Assembly (NCBI GenBank): GCA_013396525.1
Contig: VWYX01000669.1
Location: 405,080 to 469,079, forward strand
Length of the DNA stretch: 64,000 nt
Source: Chaetorhynchus papuensis
Taxonomy: Eukaryota > Chordata > Aves > Passeriformes > Rhipiduridae
Reading direction: 5' to 3'
Shown here: positions 1-10,945 of the stretch, one piece after another
Layout: each line of letters starts with the position of its first letter
Numbering within the stretch: position 1 is the first letter of the stretch
Notes under the pieces: model-generated
What the model saw: the letters and a program-made list of their open reading frames with translations, nothing else
The model's database searches: none
Told to the model about the DNA's origin: nothing
Program-made: the position numbers and the translations under genes

Positions 1-3000
1 GATCTGAAGTGAGATGAGAGCTGCTGGAATAGCATGCAGCAGAACTACCAGAAACAGGAGTTCAGAAATCCAGAAGAGTCTAAACATAACCTGTGAAATT
101 AATTCACAACCAGAATTGCAGACAGTTCTGGTCTCTGCATAATAATAGAATGTCCTAAAAAAAAAAAAAATCCAGAAAGGAAAAAAAAAAAGGCAGGAAT
201 CAAAATAAAAATGGGCCAGGGCTGAATATGATCAAGCTCTTCTCCATGATTCCATCCTGCTCCCACAGAACAGGAACATTCATCTGCTGATTTTGTTGGG
301 TTCAAGATGCTCCTGCTATTTGAAAGTGTAGTAGCCACCCACAGTTATCCTGTTTCCTGCCTTGTGTTTTATTGTGCTTCTATTAATAGTATGAACACTT
401 GTGGATTTTTCACTGATACAGTTTGATAATTTCAATTTGTGAAGAAAAAATAACTTGCAAATCCAGAGGAAAAAACCAACTGTAATCAAACAGTCTGACC
501 TGTATAGCACATGGCACTGAATCTCCCTGAGTCAATCCCTGTTTAAATCAGATGATCTCCTGTGGAAAACAAGGAGTTTTGATTTAAAGGTTTGCAAAGA
601 CAGATCATGGCAATGGTCTGTTAATTAAGTACCATGAGATATTTGCAGCTGTCAGGGCAGGGGACATAAATTTGAGCTGGGTGGGTAGGGTTAACTAAGT
701 TCAAAGCTTTTTCCCAGCACTGAATCAGTAAATCGGTATTGCAAAAAGAAATCATTTGTATTTTGCCCTAGTGATGTCCTCTTTCTTCAGAGTTGTCACC
801 TGTCAGCATTGGTGATGGGTGAGAGAGGCAACTGGGAAGCAGCCTGGTGATGAAGAACCAGTATGGTCACATTAAATGTTTCAGTCCTGCATCTCTGCCA
901 GATACTGCTCGGAGAGCTGAAGGAAGATTGGTTCCTATTAATTAAAACGTGGCAGAAAAAAAAGAAGAGGCTTCTTTATTTCCTTTTAAAATCTATAATT
1001 TTGTTCCTTATGTGGAGCTGATCTATTGCCAAGTGACTTTGGCACTAAATCCGGAGAATGTCTTCCAAAAGTTGTTTTTCTGGTGCAGGTGCAGGCTGGG
1101 ACGAGGGTGAGGTGACGTGGGGAGAGGTGGCCTGTTCTGCTACCACACGATGCTCTGAGCTTCACACTGGAGGAATGTTCTGTTCAGTAAGCCCTGTCCA
1201 CACTAGATCCATCCTCTGACTCAGACCTCAGCTGAAAACTGGTTTTCCTAGCAAGAGAGAGAGTTCAACTACAAGGCTTTGCTGAATGAGTGTGCTTTTA
1301 GAAAGAAATGGCAACCAGTGATCCTACTGGAAATTAATAGCTCATTAGAACTACTACTCTGAGCCCTTTTTTGCAGACTTCTTTATGCAGATGCTCTGAG
1401 AGGTCTCTTTCCTGAAGTTTCTGTTCTGTTAGCAGCCTTGTATTTATGTAAATTTATTTTTAAGCATGCATGCACTGAGTTTGTGACAGCCGAGAGGTTA
1501 CTGATTGAAGTGAGTCTAGAAATGAATTTTCCCCTTAATGGCCAGGCTGGTGCTTGTAAAGCAGCACAGAGGGCAGAAGGGCAGAGAGTCTCACACATGA
1601 TTTCAAGTGCTTAATAAGAGAGTTTGTTTTCGTGAAATTCACTGCCTGTGTGTTTGTAGGTGCACCAGAAAGCTGGTCCAACACACACTTCTCTAACCTG
1701 GCTGTACACTCTGTAAGATGCCTCAGTTTGGCAACACTGCTATTTTAATGCAGCTTGCTTTTCACTACCATGTCATCTTTCAGCAGATGGGCTTGGGAGC
1801 CACATCACATGAATCTCCCAGGGAGGCAGGGCTTGAGATCTCTGAGGTGGCACTAATGACCTCTCCTTGAAACAAGTCGTGCTTGGCCCAGGGTAGAGCA
1901 GGGATCCCTCCCTGCCGTGTGTGGTGGAATATAAACCAGGGGAAATGTGGAGGCTGAGAGCTCGCCATGGAATTACCAGGGCTTTCATCTCCCTCATTCC
2001 CATGATGGGAAAGACACTCTGCACCAATCTGTTCTCCTTGCTGAGCATGGCAGTGCTCTGTGTGTCACCTCACTTGCTCCCATCCACACCCTTTTTGCCG
2101 CCCCTCACGAGCTCAGGACCCTCTCTGTGGTTATCTCCTTTTTTTGCTGTGTACACCGTATCTCCCTTATCTCCCTTCACATGCTACGGACACGAGGTTT
2201 CCCATTCTTTTATTTTTCCTGTAACTCTTCCTTTTCTCCACAGGCTTCTCCAGTCCCTGCCAAGAGCTCCACTTGGTGCTGTTTTCCTTTTCTTTCTCGT
2301 TGAGAAGGAAGCCATGCAGGGTGCTAATGTTATATTCTCCACCAAGCTGCTGTTCACAAGCGTGAGGACGATGTTATGCTGTAAGGTGTTGATCTGTAGG
2401 TGGTTATCAATCTGTCCTCATTCCCCTCCTACTTTTCACAGTCTTGACCACCATAATTGAACAAAAACAGCAGCAAACCCTGAAGACGAATACCACCACA
2501 TTTGAATATAAAGTCCAGTTCATTATTTTTTAATACTGCTTTAATCTCTGGAAAAATATTGTCGACGCATCAAATAATACAACTGGTACTGGTCTTCTAG
2601 TGGGTCTATAATAATTATTATTGAAAACAGTTGCTAGTATAATTGTTTTGGTACATAGTAAGTTATATTATAACTTGCAATCAGTTTCATCATCTCCTAT
2701 TGTAGTCGTAAAAAGAAAATAAAATTACATGAGGTGTACCTGGATGGCAGCTCTTTCATGATATGGGAATTACGCAGTCTGGGGAACCAGTGAGGCAAGG
2801 AGTGACACGGGGACAATTTGCCTACAGTACAGAATTGTTAGATCTATTTGTGCAGCTGGCATCCACACCTTGGAGAGGCAGAGAATTGAAAACTGGATTT
2901 ATTTCAGGTAAGGACAAATAAGAGACAGTGCCAAATATGCTAATCCTTTTCATAGGTCAGCTCTAAAAAATTTCTTTCTCATGCAACTTTCTATTTTAAT

Positions 3001-6000
3001 TTAAAAAAACCAACCAAGATTGATTGATATTTAAAATAAGCTAATATAAAAAGCTGTCCTTCTCCATCCCTTCCTTTAACTGCCTGCTAAAGCCAGCAAT
3101 CTGGTCAGGATCCAGTGATAATTGTATTGCCATGGAGCTCTTCAGCCCTGCACTGATGGTTGCAGCCCTGGTGGTCTTCACTGAGCAAAAATCATTATTT
3201 GAGGCTTCATTTTTAGGATCACTGCAGTATTTTCTTGTCTGTTTTCCTGTGGAGAATGTGGAAGAGACACGTGTAAGGCTGTTTGCCAGGACACAGCAGG
3301 CAGCCTGCTATGTGAACTGTTGAGAAGGACGAGCAGCCAGTCCTCACATGCTCACCTGGAGGCTGACATCCAGGCAGCCCCTTAGTGGGATCCAGACCCC
3401 ATGCAGGCTGCTCTCCCCCTCCAGTACTGGATGACACTGCTGGCACTTCTCCTTATCCAAGGAATAGTCCCCATAGTTCCTATGGGTTTCCTACATTGCT
3501 CTGCAGAACCAACCCCAACCAACCCTTATGGCAGAACATTGCTAGGTGTTAAAAAATGATGGACACCGCCTCTGTCCAGTGCATGTATTACACAGATATC
3601 AAAAACATACAAAGTTTATAGTTCTGAATAAATTGCAGGCTTTTAGATATTTCTGCTGAGTTGTAGTGGGATAATTATCCATCTGTAACCAGAACTGCTG
3701 CAGTGCCATGAATGATAAGAATCTTGTCTGTGTGACTCTGTAACCTGTGAACTGGGATTTTCATCAGAAACGGGAGTTCATGTGCCTGTGCCAGACAGCA
3801 AATATCTTTATTTCTCCTTCTCACAAATTTGACAGAGTGGTTGGGAGGTTACATTAGTTGAATGGCAAGTCTGCTGCTGTCAGTGCTGCCTGAACTTCAG
3901 AAGTTAAAGCTTATAGCTGTGACATTCATTCACGCATAATTTAAGGTATAATCTCTATCACTAAACTTGACTTTTCCACAGGGTTACCAGGAAACAAGGC
4001 CTCATTTTTACACACTTCCTTTTCATTACTGGTTTGTTTTTTGTTTAGTTTTGTTTTTTTTTTAGTTTCACATTTAATGGTCTTCTGTTTGACACATTCT
4101 CTTTTATTCCTGGTTTCAGGAAGGCAACTTCAGCCGGAAGCCTCCCACGTCACTGCTTGACTTGTCTGTTACCACATGTCTTGAACATCCTGTGTTCATA
4201 GTAATAATACAGTGCAGGTTTTGTATTAATAGAAGTACACCTAAATAATTTTCACTTGTCTTGGAGCATCTGCTGTCTCCTCCTACATTCTTCCTTAAAT
4301 CTTAACACAGGGTCTCTTAGAGAAAACCCTGCTTCACAGTTAAACGAGCTCATTGAATTGGTACTTTTTAATGCATGTATTTTTACGGGTCTTTTTTTTC
4401 TGCAAATGGAAAACGCATTTCACCCGTTGGAAGTGTTTTATGTTGGAAAAATGACTAAGCAGGTGCAGTAAAATCTGTTAATTTTCTGGGTAAAGTTTTT
4501 GTTCGCTGTCTTTCTCTTTGCCCTTGGGTGACGGCTTGCTTACCTCGCAGCCAATTACCGCTGGGCAGCACTTGCAATAGAGATTTGTAATTTTAGAATA
4601 AACTCTTTGGTAACAGATGGCCACATATTTTTTTTTTGTACGGACTGCTGAAGTCCTTTAGTATCTAATTTAAGTAAAATCTGTGAGCTGACAGCAGACT
4701 TATGTTATATTGCCAATTCTGGCCATTAAAAAATAACAAGTTTTTAAAATATAATGAACTTTCAAATTTGCCTGATGATTTTTCAGTCCAAAGCTCTGAG
4801 TGGTCTCATTTTCAAATATTTCCCTGTAAGAATGAAAGTTAAGAACCTGCCTTCCTTCCAAAGAAATTCTCACGTAATCCTGGAGATTTTAAAACCAGGG
4901 TTTCACAGAAGGTGTCATCTGTTGTGAATGTCATGTAAAAAAAAAAACCCCTGAGACTTGCGACTGTGCAGCTGGCAGTGCACAGCAGGACAGTTCTGCA
5001 CCCTCCTGGAGTGCACCTCCTGCGTGTGCCCATGGGTGTTGGTTAGTGCCTGTACACACAGACACGTGGTGTTAAATTCAGAAAGCTCTCTTTCCCAAAA
5101 AGGGATCTCCTTTTCCAGGAGTGGACGGAGTCTGTTTCCATTGTCTCTCCACCGAGCTGTGGAAAATACCTGTAGGCAGGGAGAGCCTAAGGGGGTAGCT
5201 CTACATCTTCTGATGGACCTGCCTGGAGTGGCTGGGAAAGGCACAGGGGCTCAGCACTCCCACTCATCCACCAGCTGGGTGGTTGTTACCTCCTGCACCT
5301 GCTGCAGATGGAGGTGATCCCGTGGAAACTCCGCTGCCAGTTATTTCCACCACACAGTCAGACAGGAGCTCAAATTGCAGCTGTTCACTGATAGTGCCAA
5401 TATCAAAGCACCAGCACTTCCACAGCGTTACTCTGCTGCAGGGACCAAGCAGTGACCTCCTGCACAAGCACCGCAGTCATTCCAGGTGCCTGCAAAGCAG
5501 GTGTCCATTTACTGCTTGATTTCAAGCAGGTCTGCTTTAAAAAAGTGCCAATTGCCATTCAGCCGTTTCTCACATCGGTTCTAAGTACAGCCCCCAGTCC
5601 TCAGTCTCTTGCTTCCACCTGTTTGATTGAGAGCAGCCCAGCTTTGTGTAGGACAGGGATGTGACGTCAGGTGACACTGATGTCACACCACACTGAGATG
5701 GGGCACATGAAGAAACACAGATCTGCCCCAGCAGCCTTTCTCTCGTGGTTGTGTGGGAGGAAGAATGTGGTTAATGCTTAATTTTTACGGTGTTGGTGCA
5801 CTGTAATGATGCAGCATCAGGATGCTGAACCAGTTTCTTTTTGGGCTGCCAGTGCATTTTTCTCCACTTTAAGGATTTTGTGGCAATGGTCAATGCTATT
5901 GTCAGAAAAAACAACAACTCCCTTCCAAGCATTTTGCCATATAAAGACGTGGTGAGACAAAAACATGAAAAAGGGAGAATAGAATAGACCCAAAACAGTA

Positions 6001-7574
6001 AGGGGAGAAAAAAAAAAAAAACCCAACACACACAAAATGAGATAACAAGAATCATGGCATAGGAGAGAAAAAGAAAAGCAGTTGAAAAAAAAGAGAAGAG
6101 TAATCAATAGAAGCAGGAGGCAAAGGAATCTTAAGACATGATTCTGGAGGATTATCCCATCTCTCCTTAAGCTACCTCCCTGCCTTAAAAGGAGCTACAA
6201 GGCTTTTTAAGTGGAGTGTCTTTGTCTTCCCGCCAGCCCTACTGCCTGAAACGAGGTATGTCGTTGTGACTTACTCCAGAGAATCATAAAGCTGTTTCTG
6301 AGTGAACCAAATCTATCGCTGTAATCTTTGGTCGGTTTGTTTTTGTTTAAAAGGTCTGCTTCTGTTCCCTCACGGCCGGGCCAGGAGCACTGGCAGGGAG
6401 CAGCAACACCTCCCGGGATACTGCAGTAGAGGGAGCCACACCATCACCATCCCCGACTGATAATATAAGTACAGTGTCTCAGTAATGGTTTGGTTTTTTT
6501 ATTATTGTTATTTATTGTCCAAGATCTGGACTTCTAAAGACATTTAAGAATCAAAAAATAGAAAAAAATTTTAAGGTCCTTTACATGATATTATAAATTG
6601 TACGTTCTCATACCCTTACAGGGCACACTGAGACTACTGGTTAGCCTGATTGCTCAATATTCCCGCTCTTCCAGAGTTTTGCTGGAAAAAGAAAGAACTC
6701 AAACCAAACCTGTAATATTGCAGATTTTTGTAATCTCTTTTAGGAAAATTCCAAGTTTACAAAGTACTGTAAAGAACTTTGCAAGGGGGCCTCCCTGTTA
6801 CGGTATTTTCTCATCCTGCCAGTAAGCACAGTCAGTATTGGGTTTTTCTAAGTGTTTTCCAGTTTTGCCATGCTGAAATTGTCTTTTTTCCCCTGCTTAC
6901 ACATTTTGACACCCTTAGCTTTTTGTCCCCACTTTCCCTAGTCTTACTGCTGTTGGTAAAAGGTAGGCCAGTTAATATTTGTACTGTTCAATATATCTCC
7001 AAATTGCTGCGAGATAAACAAGAGCTCCCCTACCAACACTAAGAATGTTTTTAAATGAATTTTTATTAAGTAAAAGCTAGATGATTGTTCATTTTGAATT
7101 GTAGTGCGAGGTAACAGGAAAAAAAATGAAGCTAAGAGAAATTCTGCCTGACAGATAAATGATATTCCCTAGGTTTGCTAAGTAGCACATTAATGATGCA
7201 TATGCATTATTAAATTCTGGAGAGTACATCACTGGCATGTAAATTTCCCTTAGGCATGTGGTTAGATCTCTAAGTACCTGCATTTGTCTTCTGAAAGAGT
7301 GATTCATACACAGTTGATCGTGATTTCATACCCCACTTACTCCCTGTGCAAATCCCTCTTTCTCATTGACTTTTTGATTTGAGTATCGATGATAAGCTCT
7401 TGGAACATGGATTCCTAAGATGTTGTAAGTAAAAATTTTCAAAACTTCGCTGTCGTATGAGGTATATTCAGAGGTGACACCGCAGGGCTTTTCAGATTTA
7501 AGTACAGGAAAAAGTGATGTCACGAAGCAACTCTGCTTTTAAGAGGATTGACACCTAAAATGAATTACTGCAAA
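1..7574. other. Intergenic or intronic DNA, no gene recognised
   Basis: I see no exon, RNA gene or family-assignable repeat in this stretch. It has A-rich runs at about 157-191 and 6007-6120, the latter strongly purine-rich with a 14-base A run. A pyrimidine-rich block at about 2030-2310 carries two overlapping plus-strand ORFs (1921-2460 and 1947-2303). Their composition is skewed to S, P, L and F and matches no domain I know. The segment from 4950 to 5700 is somewhat richer in G and C but is not a CpG island. Confidence 0.6.
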
Positions 7575-7576
7575 TC

Positions 7577-8008
7577 CATAGAATGATAGAGTGGTTTGGG
7601 TTGGAAGGGACCTTAAAGATCACCCAGTTCCACCCCCCTGCCACAGGCAGGGACACCTCCCACTAGACCAGGTTGCTCAGAGCCCCATCCAGCCTAGCCC
7701 TGAACACTTCCAGGGATGGGGCATCCACAGCTTCTCTGGGCACCCTGTGCCAAGGCCTCACCACCCTCACAGTAAAGAATTTCTCCTAATATCCAATCTA
7801 AACCTCCTCTCTTCAGTTTGAAGCCATTCCCCTTGTCCTGTCACCACAAGCCCTTGTGAGAAGTCCCTCTCCTGCTCTCTTGTAGCCCCCTTTAGGTACT
7901 GGAAGGTGCTCTAAGGTCTCACTGGAGCCTTTCTCTTCTCCAGGCGGAACAAACCCAACTCTCTCCGTCTGTCTGCACAGGAGAGGGGCTCCAGTCCCCT
8001 GAGCATCA
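7577..8008 (-). mobile_element. CR1 LINE, 5'-truncated 3' end
   Basis: This is the reverse complement of the terminal 430 bases or so of an avian CR1 non-LTR retrotransposon. Read on the minus strand, it runs from the last part of the ORF2 coding region through the short 3' UTR. It includes the conserved stretch around 'gatgccccatccctggaa' and 'gcaacctggtctagtgg', and ends at 7577-7600 with the degenerate ATTCTATG-type terminus that CR1 uses in place of a poly(A) tail. CR1 copies move by target-primed reverse transcription and are usually truncated at the 5' end, as here. Indels and stops show it is a dead copy. It belongs to the same general subfamily as the opposite-strand copy at 55627-56043. 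The far boundary near 8008 is approximate. Confidence 0.92.
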
Positions 8009-8959
8009 AATCGCCAACTTGAGTTCAGTTTTGTAGCAGGGAAACAACGTGAGCAAGATGTCAGTGAGTGTGTGAGGGGAGCGGTTTCAAAGTCTGACTT
8101 TGTACAGTTTGGAGAGGAAGAAGTGTGGATTACTTTCAAACTGGAGTTCTCTGTGCACGAATTGCCACACTGTACTCTGATATTCAGTCAGAAAACATGA
8201 CCCCGTAGTACACGGAATTTCGTTTGGGGTTACAGGTGGGGAGATTTGTATATAAAGTTTGCTGAAATTTTTCATAAAAAAAAAATAATTTGCTGATAAT
8301 GCACTTTTGGATCAACTGGAATTATTTGTAAATCCAGACCAGAATTTCACCAGTAAGCTTCAGCCAACAAATATAGAAAACATCCTAAAATTTTAAAAAG
8401 TTTAATTTAATATAATGTATTGTAATGAGGTGTTCCACTTTTTCATTTTAAAATAATGTTTAGCCTTGAAATTAACTATATATGTGTTCATGAAGGTATA
8501 TTAAATCTAACAAAATAATAGTATTTGATTTCAAAACTATTCAGTTTGACCTAAAATTGTTGTTACTTTCTCTTTCGATCAAGATGAAACCCCAGACTTT
8601 TATTTTGAGTAGACTTTAAATAATCACCCCTTAAACCCCATGTATTAGTTCCACTTCTTTATTTAAATAAAGAATATATTTGTTTCTTTATGTCTCATTT
8701 TAGAAAATTATGTCTCATTTCAGAAAATCTCTGAGCTGCCAACACACAAATGAGGCTCTGTCACTCACCTTCTGCTTGCAGGTGCATCACCTGGGAGGGG
8801 AACCTGGACTATTCCTTGCACAGTGGAAGTGAGAAATAAAAGCATACAACTTAAAGGTGCTTGTAATTCTGAAACCAAATGGCAGGTGGGCTTAGTTCTT
8901 GTGAGGTGATGACTTACAAGGACAAGGAGGGTTTTGTGAATTACAGGAAAGATTCTTAG
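8009..8959. other. AT-rich DNA, no gene recognised
   Basis: This unique, AT-rich stretch lies between two CR1 insertions. The part from about 8275 to 8720 is very AT-rich. Apart from the short tandem duplication listed separately, I see no gene, RNA or repeat family in it. Confidence 0.6.
8689..8728. repeat. 20-bp tandem duplication
   Basis: Two adjacent 20-base units, 8689-8708 and 8709-8728, differ at one position (tatgtctcattttagaaaat, then the same with C for T at unit position 13). The pair looks like a simple local slippage duplication in AT-rich DNA. Confidence 0.85.
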
Positions 8960-9850
8960 TAGACATGATATGCCTGGGTTTTCAAAAAGCCTTTGACAAG
9001 ACTCCTCATGAAAAGCTATTAAAGACATTAGGTGTCCATGGGATGGAGGAGAGGTGCTTTTATGGTTTGAAGACTGATAACGGGCTAAGAAGCAAAAAGA
9101 AAGGCAAAACTGTCATTTTCAGGGGCAGAGAAGGGTCAAGAGTAGCTCTCTCAGAAACTGGATGGGAGGCAGGCTTTATTCAACATCTTCATCCTTAACC
9201 TGGGGAGGCTGGTGGAATGAATATCCCCGAGTTTACTGGGATTAGCAGTCAAACAAGGCATTTATGATGAAGGTCAAAAAAGGTGGCAGATATGCTTCAG
9301 TGCAGATAAAAGTATATCTAGTATATCCAAGTCACTCCCACACAAAATTGAGCTCCAAACAGGCAGTTAGAGCCCTTGGGAAAGGGCTCCTGCAGCCACC
9401 ACTGGCAGGTCCCTGAAATCCTTGGCTCAGAGCACAGCAACAGCCAGAAAAGCCACAAAACACCACCAGAAAGGGTTCTGGAAGCAGAGCAGGTGGCACC
9501 GTGGTGCTTTTGCAAAGGAGCAGGGCAAACCCACAGCTTGTGCTCTGCCTGCTGGCAGATCGGGTCGCAGCACCTCAACGTGGGCAGAGAGACACACAGA
9601 AATGAGATTTTCAAAGGATGGAGCCACTGCCTTGCATGGAAAGGCCTAAAAGGCTGGGGTTGTTTGGTGCAGAGAGGAGAAGGAGGAGTGGGGTGTAGCT
9701 GAAGTTTACAAAGTCACTCTAAGCTGGACAGGGAACTGCTGTTCACCAAGCTGTGCAGTGTGGGGGCTGAGGGACACTAATTGAAACTACTAGGAGATGG
9801 GTTTAAAAGAGATTAAAGATGTACTGCTCTGCATGGCAAGGTCTGAGCTT
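8960..9850 (+). mobile_element. Old CR1 LINE with decayed reverse-transcriptase segment (5' part)
   Basis: The reading frame starting at 8965 encodes LGFQKAFDKTPHEKLLKTLG. This is the classic non-LTR reverse-transcriptase motif around the first catalytic aspartate (LDFxKAFDxVxHxxL in CR1), with the leading D changed to G. About 200 bases on, in a different frame, near 9176, comes LFNIFILNLG. This corresponds to the conserved LFNIFINDL block that precedes the FADD catalytic box; that box is no longer readable. From about 9640 to 9850 the sequence follows the ORF2 tail of an old amniote CR1 (aggctggggttgtttgg, then gaagtttacaaa). Frameshifts and stops mean no active enzyme is possible. An LTR interrupts the element at 9851, and its 3' part resumes at 10335. 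The middle (9300-9640) is poorly alignable by eye. The assignment to an older CR1 family rather than the young avian ones is an inference. Confidence 0.8.
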
Positions 9851-10334
9851 GAATGTAAAACTTGTAGGCTGAGATAAGAACAGTTTAATAATTGAAAACA
9901 AAGTAAAATATAATAAAAATAGTAAATAATAATGATGTAAAAAGGGAAGAAAAAAGAGACAAACAAGTGATGCACAATATAATTGCTCACCACCCATTAA
10001 CTGGTGCCAGATCCCATCTCTGAACTCAGATTGTCCCCTCTTCTGGATAACTCCCCCAGTTTATATACTGGGCATGATGTTTTGTGGTGTGGAATATCCC
10101 TTTGGCCAGTCTGGGTCACCTGTCTAGGCTATGCTCCCTCACAGATTTTTTCTTTTCCATACCTCCTCCCTGGCACAGCATGGAAAAAAAAAGTCCTTGA
10201 TGTAGGATAAACATGACTTAGCAAAACCCAAAACATCAGTGTGCTATCATCATTATTCTCCTTCTGAATCCAAACCACAGCCCTGTACCAGTCACTGAGA
10301 AGAAGTTAACTCTATACTGAGTGAAACCAGGATG
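9851..10334 (-). mobile_element. ERVL-type endogenous retrovirus LTR, lacking its 3' end
   Basis: Read on the minus strand, this is a widespread avian ERVL-type LTR. It begins near 10334 with the CCTGGTTTC start and runs through a U3 containing CTGGCCAAAGGGATATTCC and a TATATAAACTGG promoter (10060-10067 in plus coordinates). It continues into the R region motif GTGAGCAATTATATTGTGCA, the AT-rich U5, and CAATTATTAAACTGTTCTTA. The G-rich terminal 70 bases or so that normally close this LTR are absent or unrecognisable at 9851, so the element is 3'-truncated. No internal gag or pol sequence flanks it, so it is a lone LTR. It sits inside the older CR1 (8960-9850 and 10335-10458), so it inserted later. 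No target-site duplication can be seen because one end is lost. Confidence 0.88.
10060..10067 (-). promoter_or_regulatory. Predicted TATA box of the ERVL-type LTR
   Basis: On the minus strand this reads TATATAAA, in the position expected for the U3 promoter of this LTR family. I infer that it is a relic; nothing in the window shows that it is used. Confidence 0.5.
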
Positions 10335-10458
10335 ACCCCCAATCCAACAGCTGTGAGTACTGAGGGAATGTGCTGCAGAAAGTGCCCAGGCTCAGGTACT
10401 TTCCTCTCAGGGTCTCTCCTGTTGCCACTGCTGGAGACACAGCATTTGGTCTGGATGG
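10335..10458 (+). mobile_element. CR1 LINE, 3' part continued after the LTR
   Basis: After the ERVL-type LTR, the older CR1 resumes. The stretch at about 10400-10458 (tcctgttgccactgctggag, then ttggtctggatgg) follows the near-terminal region of old amniote CR1 elements, which typically read 'ccactgttggagacagg...gctagatgg'. This shows the two halves are one insertion split by the LTR. The element is split again by the LTR at 10459-10898, and its last bases appear at 10899-10945. The part at 10335-10395 is too decayed to align confidently by eye. Confidence 0.7.
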
Positions 10459-10898
10459 TGATGCCTTAGGTTTTAACTTTTATATTTTTCAAATCCTGTG
10501 CTGCCCGGTGTGTAACTCTGAAGTTTCTTGCATCGTGTTCACTTCTGCTCTCTCCTGCTGGGCAGACACAACAAAGCCCCTCCAGGCCTGCTCTTCAAGG
10601 ACACTCAGACCATCCTAGGCCCAAAAAGTGTAAACCAAAAGCCTCTGAAAGGGGGGCAAACTGAGGGGATTACATCATTAAACTGAAGCTTTAATTGGAG
10701 AATTAACCCTGATATGCAAATGAACCAAACTTATAAAAGTGTGAAGAACTCGTGACCTGTCGTCCATCTTGGGGTCCATCTTGGCAGCAGCCTCTGGCTC
10801 CCCAGGGTGTGCCTTTGAAGGCCCTTCAAAAAAATACCCACCTTTATTCCCTTACTCCTGTCTAGTCTCTGTTTTTTAGGTGGCCTTTTAAGGCATCA
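10459..10898 (+). mobile_element. Lone endogenous retrovirus LTR with 10-bp inverted ends
   Basis: This 440-bp unit begins TGATGCCTTA and ends TAAGGCATCA, an exact 10-bp terminal inverted repeat with canonical TG...CA ends. Inside are a perfect octamer ATGCAAAT (10714-10721), a TATA box (tataaaa, 10732-10738) at a suitable distance downstream, and a T- and C-rich R/U5 part at about 10830-10890. This organisation is that of a retroviral LTR on the plus strand. I recall similar LTRs in songbirds but cannot assign the class with certainty. A clean target-site duplication is not resolved. TGG directly flanks both ends, and ATGGTG occurs at both junctions but overlaps the LTR termini. The flanks read as the two halves of an old CR1 tail, which supports a lone LTR inserted in that CR1. 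Confidence 0.82.
10714..10738 (+). promoter_or_regulatory. Octamer and TATA box of the 10.5-kb LTR
   Basis: ATGCAAAT at 10714-10721 is an exact POU/octamer-binding motif, and TATAAAA at 10732-10738 is a TATA box. Their closeness inside a U3-like region suggests the promoter of this LTR. Activity cannot be judged from sequence. Confidence 0.55.
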
Positions 10899-10945
10899 TG
10901 GTGCCAGCAGCTGGACCCAGCCAGGATGTTTTTCTGTCCTTGTGT
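10899..10945 (+). mobile_element. CR1 LINE, last remnant after the second LTR
   Basis: The bases following the LTR (ctggacccagccaggatg and onward) resemble the terminal 'tctgacccagtatgg' part of the same old CR1 family. They would join the 10335-10458 piece if the LTR were removed. The match is short, so this rests mainly on position. Confidence 0.5.

Noticed and set aside
1921..2460. 179-codon ORF, plus strand
   Set aside because: It lies in pyrimidine-rich DNA, with composition skewed to S, P, L and F, a second overlapping frame and no recognisable family.
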